A stretch of 64,000 nucleotides of DNA from Balneola sp. (lineage in GTDB: Bacteria; Bacteroidota; Rhodothermia; Balneolales; Balneolaceae), in contig NZMW01000004.1 in assembly GCA_002694685.1 (NCBI GenBank), positions 180,433 through 244,432 on the forward strand, given 5' to 3'. Positions 60,871 to 64,000 of this stretch are shown in pieces. The position numbers and the translations under genes are program-made. The notes beneath the pieces were generated by a model. It was not told where the DNA came from. It did no database searches and saw nothing but the letters and a program-made list of their open reading frames with translations. Numbering within the stretch: the first letter of the stretch is position 1; every line of letters starts with the position of its first letter.

Positions 60871-63800
60871 ATTGAAACTCTTTTCGATAGGTTACTAATC
60901 CGGTGGATAAAATAGTCAGGGCAAGTAGTGAAAAGAGAAGAACCGGATTAGAGGATTTGTCCGTTATGGGCGACGGGTTCCCAATCATCATATAAGCTCC
61001 CCAAAAATGCGGGTTAGCATTCGCTTTTCTTAGTTGATTAAGCTTTGCCATTCTTATTGCTTCACTTTTGGTTTCACCATTGTTCAAGTAGTCGTAGAAA
61101 TCGGTAGCGAATTCAGAGGCTACTTTATCATTTACGGACCACAAATTTAGAGCCAGACTTTTTGCTCCGGCATATCTTAACGCACGGCTTATACCCATAA
61201 TCCCGCTTCCCTGGATGTAGTTACCAGAGCCTGAGCTGCATGAATTCAACATAATAAACTCAGTATTCAGAGGAGTATCAAATAGCTCATATGCATAAAG
61301 AGCTTGATCTGATTGAAGAGAATCGTTGCTGTCTGAATTCTTCAGGTAAATAGTGGAAAATAATGGATCCTGTTCACTTACCTCACTGTGAGTTGCAACA
61401 TGGATAAGTCTTGACGAGCTTATTTTTTCCTTAAAAATAGCTTTGGTCGCTGCGTCTCCTGTATAGACTTTTTTATTACTTAGTGATGTAAGGATATTCG
61501 AAATATTATTCGTTTCAACGGTGGCGTAAGGAAGGGAGGGGAGGTCTGTGCCTGTAAACATCTTGAAATCAGAAATAGCAAACCCTGAAAATTCATACTC
61601 AGTTTTTTTGTCGAAACTTCTTCGGTTGCCGTCAAACTCTTTTAAGGAAGTAAAATATCTGAAACTATAGTCTTCAATGAGGTACTTGGAGCTTCCGTAG
61701 CTGATGGGTGAATCAGGTTTCTTTGTAGGAAGCACTTCAAGAGGTATTCTATAAAGGTAATTATCTGGAATAACTGAGATCTGAGAAATGTGATCGGGAA
61801 TATCTTCTAATTCGAGCACTTGATATAATTGATAAAGGTCATCAAGGTTTGTACTGCCTGATGCTAGTTCATTACCAATATTAGTGAATAAGTCCTGCTG
61901 TTCTTTATCAAAATCAAACTTCTTGATTCTGATATCACCTAATGTAAGGTGGGCTACATAAAGCTCATTTCCGACTTCTGTAAAGTGGAGAAGCAGTTCA
62001 TTTGCTTCTAAAGATCGCTGGATCGACCAGATAGCCGGTAAAGGGTTTTCTTTAGCCAGGTTGACCTCAGATAATATTTGGTCTCTTACGGCAGAAATAC
62101 GATCAATCTCAGTTTGTAAGGCAAATCGATTTTCCTCACTGGCATTTAGATATTCTTTTCTTAGCGATTGAAGTTTTTGATTTAGCCTTTTCTCTTCAGC
62201 CAGTTCTTCTTCTGTAAGCTTGGCGGCTTTAACCAATGGGCTGTTATAAAGTGAGGCATCGTTGATAGTTTTTAACCTGTCTAAAATGACTAATGCTTCA
62301 TTCTGACGGTTATTGTTGATTAGCAACTCAACAATAAGTTCAAAAGCATCAAGGTACTCTTCCTCTACCGACCAATATCCTTCTTGTGCATCTGTATTAT
62401 TCTTAGCTCGATCAATAATGAGGTCAATGACCGGTAACAGGTTAGTGATAGCTTTTCGATTATTTCCAATAAGGCTTAAATAGTTTGCCCGAACGGTTTG
62501 ATATTTTGTTGAAAGAGGAAAATCAATATTGTTGAGGTCGTAAAGCTTTATTTCCTCTAAATTTTCTGATGCCTTACTCAGTTCCCCTCTTTTTAAGTGG
62601 ATAGCAGTAAGATTGATCATTGCATCGATGTAGTCGGGAGTATCAGCTTTTGACAAGGTTAATTCCTTGACTTCCGTAAATAATTTATTAGCAGACTCAA
62701 GTGAATCAATTCTACTCAGTACCGACGCTTTTTCAATTAATAAATCGATGTAAGTATCATAGTTTTTCTCAGGTGATAATACCTCATAAGCTGCATTAAG
62801 GCTTGCTAAAGCTTTATCGGCATCTTTATAGTTTGTCCAGTAGAAAGAACCCAAGTAAGAATTAATTAAAGCTAACTCTGTAGTGTCCTGATTCTCAATT
62901 GCCACTTGTTTGGCTTCATCTATATAGGTCAAGGCTGTACCAATATCTTTTACAGAGCTGTAGTAAATAAATAGATTTCGGTAAATGTTTAATAGAGAAG
63001 TGTAGTCTTCTATGTCATCTTTAAGTTCAAGTGCTCGTAACTGGAAAGAGACATATTTGCTTGATTGCCCAAGTTTTAAATAATTTATTCCAAGATTTGT
63101 GAATAATGTATATTGATCCTCAAGAGTCTCTGAGTCATTATAGAGTTCCTCATAAATTGTTTTTGACTCTTGGAATTTGCCTAGTGAGAATAAGTAAGCA
63201 CCCTGCCTATTTTTTAAAGCTTGCACATCACTTTTTAATCCAATGAATTCAGCTAGAGGAAGAGAATTATTTCTTTGAAGCTGTAATGATTTATCATACC
63301 GCCCATAGAGGTAAAAGGTATAGTCAAATGCTCCGAATAGTTTTAGTTTATGAGTTGAATTTGGCAGCTGAGACTGATTAAGGAATAGTTCATAGTTCTG
63401 ATCAATAACTTCATAATCATCTAACACATATGCAGTTCGAATAATATTTGACAAGATAAGAGCATGTTCAAGCTCACCTAAGCTTTGCGGTGACTGAATA
63501 TCTTTAATCCAAACTTCAAGAGCCTTTGAAAGATAGTTTGTAGAGAAATGGGTAGTAGGGTTACCTTTCATCAAGAGTAAAAAGTGTATCAGCGGATATT
63601 GATCATACCCTAAAATATCTACGCCAACAGTATCCTTAACTTGAATGATATTTTGGTATAAGCTTGCCTGAGGTTTGTCCCAAAATAAAATACCATGTGT
63701 GTTCTCATCCGGATCAGTAGGTTGGGAACAATCTAAATTTTGGTAATAGTCTGCATATTCAGGAAGTGCCTGAATGTTAGACTGAACTATCTTTAGTCCT

Positions 63801-63964
63801 TTGCAATTAAGAGTTGCAATTTCATTTAAGGCCCAACTATTTATGGTTTTGTTGTTGCCTGCCAAAATGTTTTCCACATATTCATTTACCTGAGTATGTG
63901 TTTTATCGACATAAGTTGTGTCAGAGGAGAAAAAAGTAAAAAGTATGAAGTAAAGTAGTATCAA
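60869..63964 (-). CDS. TPR-CHAT caspase-like peptidase, membrane-anchored
   Basis: A 1031-residue protein: N-terminal hydrophobic signal or anchor, about ten TPR-like repeats (about 200-560), a coiled segment, and a C-terminal CHAT (caspase HetF-associated with TPRs) domain with the dyad His859 in LIHVATHSE and Cys909 in MLNSCSSGSGN, then one transmembrane segment near the end (VLLFSLLALTILSTGLVTYR). The frame opens only at a TAA at 63992-63994, and the only usual start codon in that reach is TTG at 63964-63962. The gene is therefore probably complete, with a start near the window edge. Function may be proteolysis after a TPR-sensed cue; any operon partner would lie beyond the window. Confidence 0.87.
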   Translation of the reverse strand: MILLYFILFTFFSSDTTYVDKTHTQVNEYVENILAGNNKTINSWALNEIATLNCKGLKIVQSNIQALPEYADYYQNLDCSQPTDPDENTHGILFWDKPQASLYQNIIQVKDTVGVDILGYDQYPLIHFLLLMKGNPTTHFSTNYLSKALEVWIKDIQSPQSLGELEHALILSNIIRTAYVLDDYEVIDQNYELFLNQSQLPNSTHKLKLFGAFDYTFYLYGRYDKSLQLQRNNSLPLAEFIGLKSDVQALKNRQGAYLFSLGKFQESKTIYEELYNDSETLEDQYTLFTNLGINYLKLGQSSKYVSFQLRALELKDDIEDYTSLLNIYRNLFIYYSSVKDIGTALTYIDEAKQVAIENQDTTELALINSYLGSFYWTNYKDADKALASLNAAYEVLSPEKNYDTYIDLLIEKASVLSRIDSLESANKLFTEVKELTLSKADTPDYIDAMINLTAIHLKRGELSKASENLEEIKLYDLNNIDFPLSTKYQTVRANYLSLIGNNRKAITNLLPVIDLIIDRAKNNTDAQEGYWSVEEEYLDAFELIVELLINNNRQNEALVILDRLKTINDASLYNSPLVKAAKLTEEELAEEKRLNQKLQSLRKEYLNASEENRFALQTEIDRISAVRDQILSEVNLAKENPLPAIWSIQRSLEANELLLHFTEVGNELYVAHLTLGDIRIKKFDFDKEQQDLFTNIGNELASGSTNLDDLYQLYQVLELEDIPDHISQISVIPDNYLYRIPLEVLPTKKPDSPISYGSSKYLIEDYSFRYFTSLKEFDGNRRSFDKKTEYEFSGFAISDFKMFTGTDLPSLPYATVETNNISNILTSLSNKKVYTGDAATKAIFKEKISSSRLIHVATHSEVSEQDPLFSTIYLKNSDSNDSLQSDQALYAYELFDTPLNTEFIMLNSCSSGSGNYIQGSGIMGISRALRYAGAKSLALNLWSVNDKVASEFATDFYDYLNNGETKSEAIRMAKLNQLRKANANPHFWGAYMMIGNPSPITDKSSNPVLLFSLLALTILSTGLVTYRKEFQ

Positions 63965-64000
63965 AGCCAGGTAGATAAATGAAAAAACAATTTAACTAAA

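Noticed and set aside
60869..63964. CHAT protein as a defence system
   Set aside because: No gasdermin, nuclease or CRISPR-like partner is within the window; the call would rest on the domain name alone.

Overview
The window looks like a stretch of core chromosome from a free-living, Gram-negative, Bacteroidota-like bacterium. The best fit is the Balneolia/Rhodothermota side of the FCB group, but this rests on protein style and gene order and is not certain. Supporting signs are moderate to low GC, a complete division and cell-wall (dcw) cluster with a meso-diaminopimelate-type MurE, SusD-free lipoprotein-rich envelope genes, DUF4168/DUF6580/GlmU-like families typical of this group, few strong Shine-Dalgarno sites, several TTG/GTG starts and promoter elements close to TTG-N17-21-TAnnTTTG. 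No insertion sequence, prophage, rRNA operon or CRISPR array is visible.

Layout. 1-7656 (minus): mraZ-rsmH-ftsL-ftsI-murE-mraY-murD, cut by the window edge in murD, with a promoter and three MraZ boxes in front of mraZ. 7936-13098 (minus): a P1-family peptidase, then a methionine-pathway unit metY-metX-hom. Its leader carries a SAM-I riboswitch and, upstream of that, a Cys/Met-rich leader peptide with its own terminator. 13292-19635: arsM, era, mutS, a YihY protein and a 3-methyladenine glycosylase. 19689-25472: small envelope genes, then a coupled DUF4956-HlyD-TolC-like-SDR unit. 25478-27270 (minus): cryptochrome-DASH with two small partner genes, DUF3253 and a 46-residue DUF2256 zinc-ribbon gene. 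27413-33152: a sugar-dehydrogenase-like lipoprotein, an NAD-type isocitrate dehydrogenase, a small membrane protein, ElaA, an Hpt protein and glmS, with a possible origin-like intergenic region at 30910-31319. 33262-39236: a GlmU-like protein divergent from glmS, an NlpC/P60 lipoprotein, pdxJ, a GntR regulator, an SF1 helicase and a cupin. 39250-39815: tRNA-Gly, a broken GIY-YIG gene and a broken second copy of the same tRNA with its terminator. 39986-46770: OsmC, a TPR sensor kinase, purF, engB, a RuBisCO-like protein and mnmD. 46831-64000: DUF4097 adhesin-like protein, M20 amidohydrolase and FAD oxidoreductase, umuDC, crtZ, a DinB-fold protein, an S9 peptidase, an HD hydrolase/GH3/TlpA operon, an anti-sigma-like TPR protein and a large TPR-CHAT protein.

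How genes work together. The dcw genes build lipid II and the septum. metY, metX and hom supply homocysteine from aspartate semialdehyde and appear to be controlled by two RNA switches in series, one reading translation of Cys/Met codons and one reading SAM. glmS and the GlmU-like gene sit back to back at the start of amino-sugar synthesis. DNA repair is spread across the window (mutS, mpg, cryptochrome, umuDC). The most striking observations are the tandem leader-peptide/SAM-I leader, a UmuD whose Ser-Lys catalytic pair is replaced by Ala and Arg, the tRNA/GIY-YIG/broken-tRNA cassette, the DUF4956-HlyD-TolC-like set without an ABC pump, and a RuBisCO-like protein with an altered metal site next to engB.
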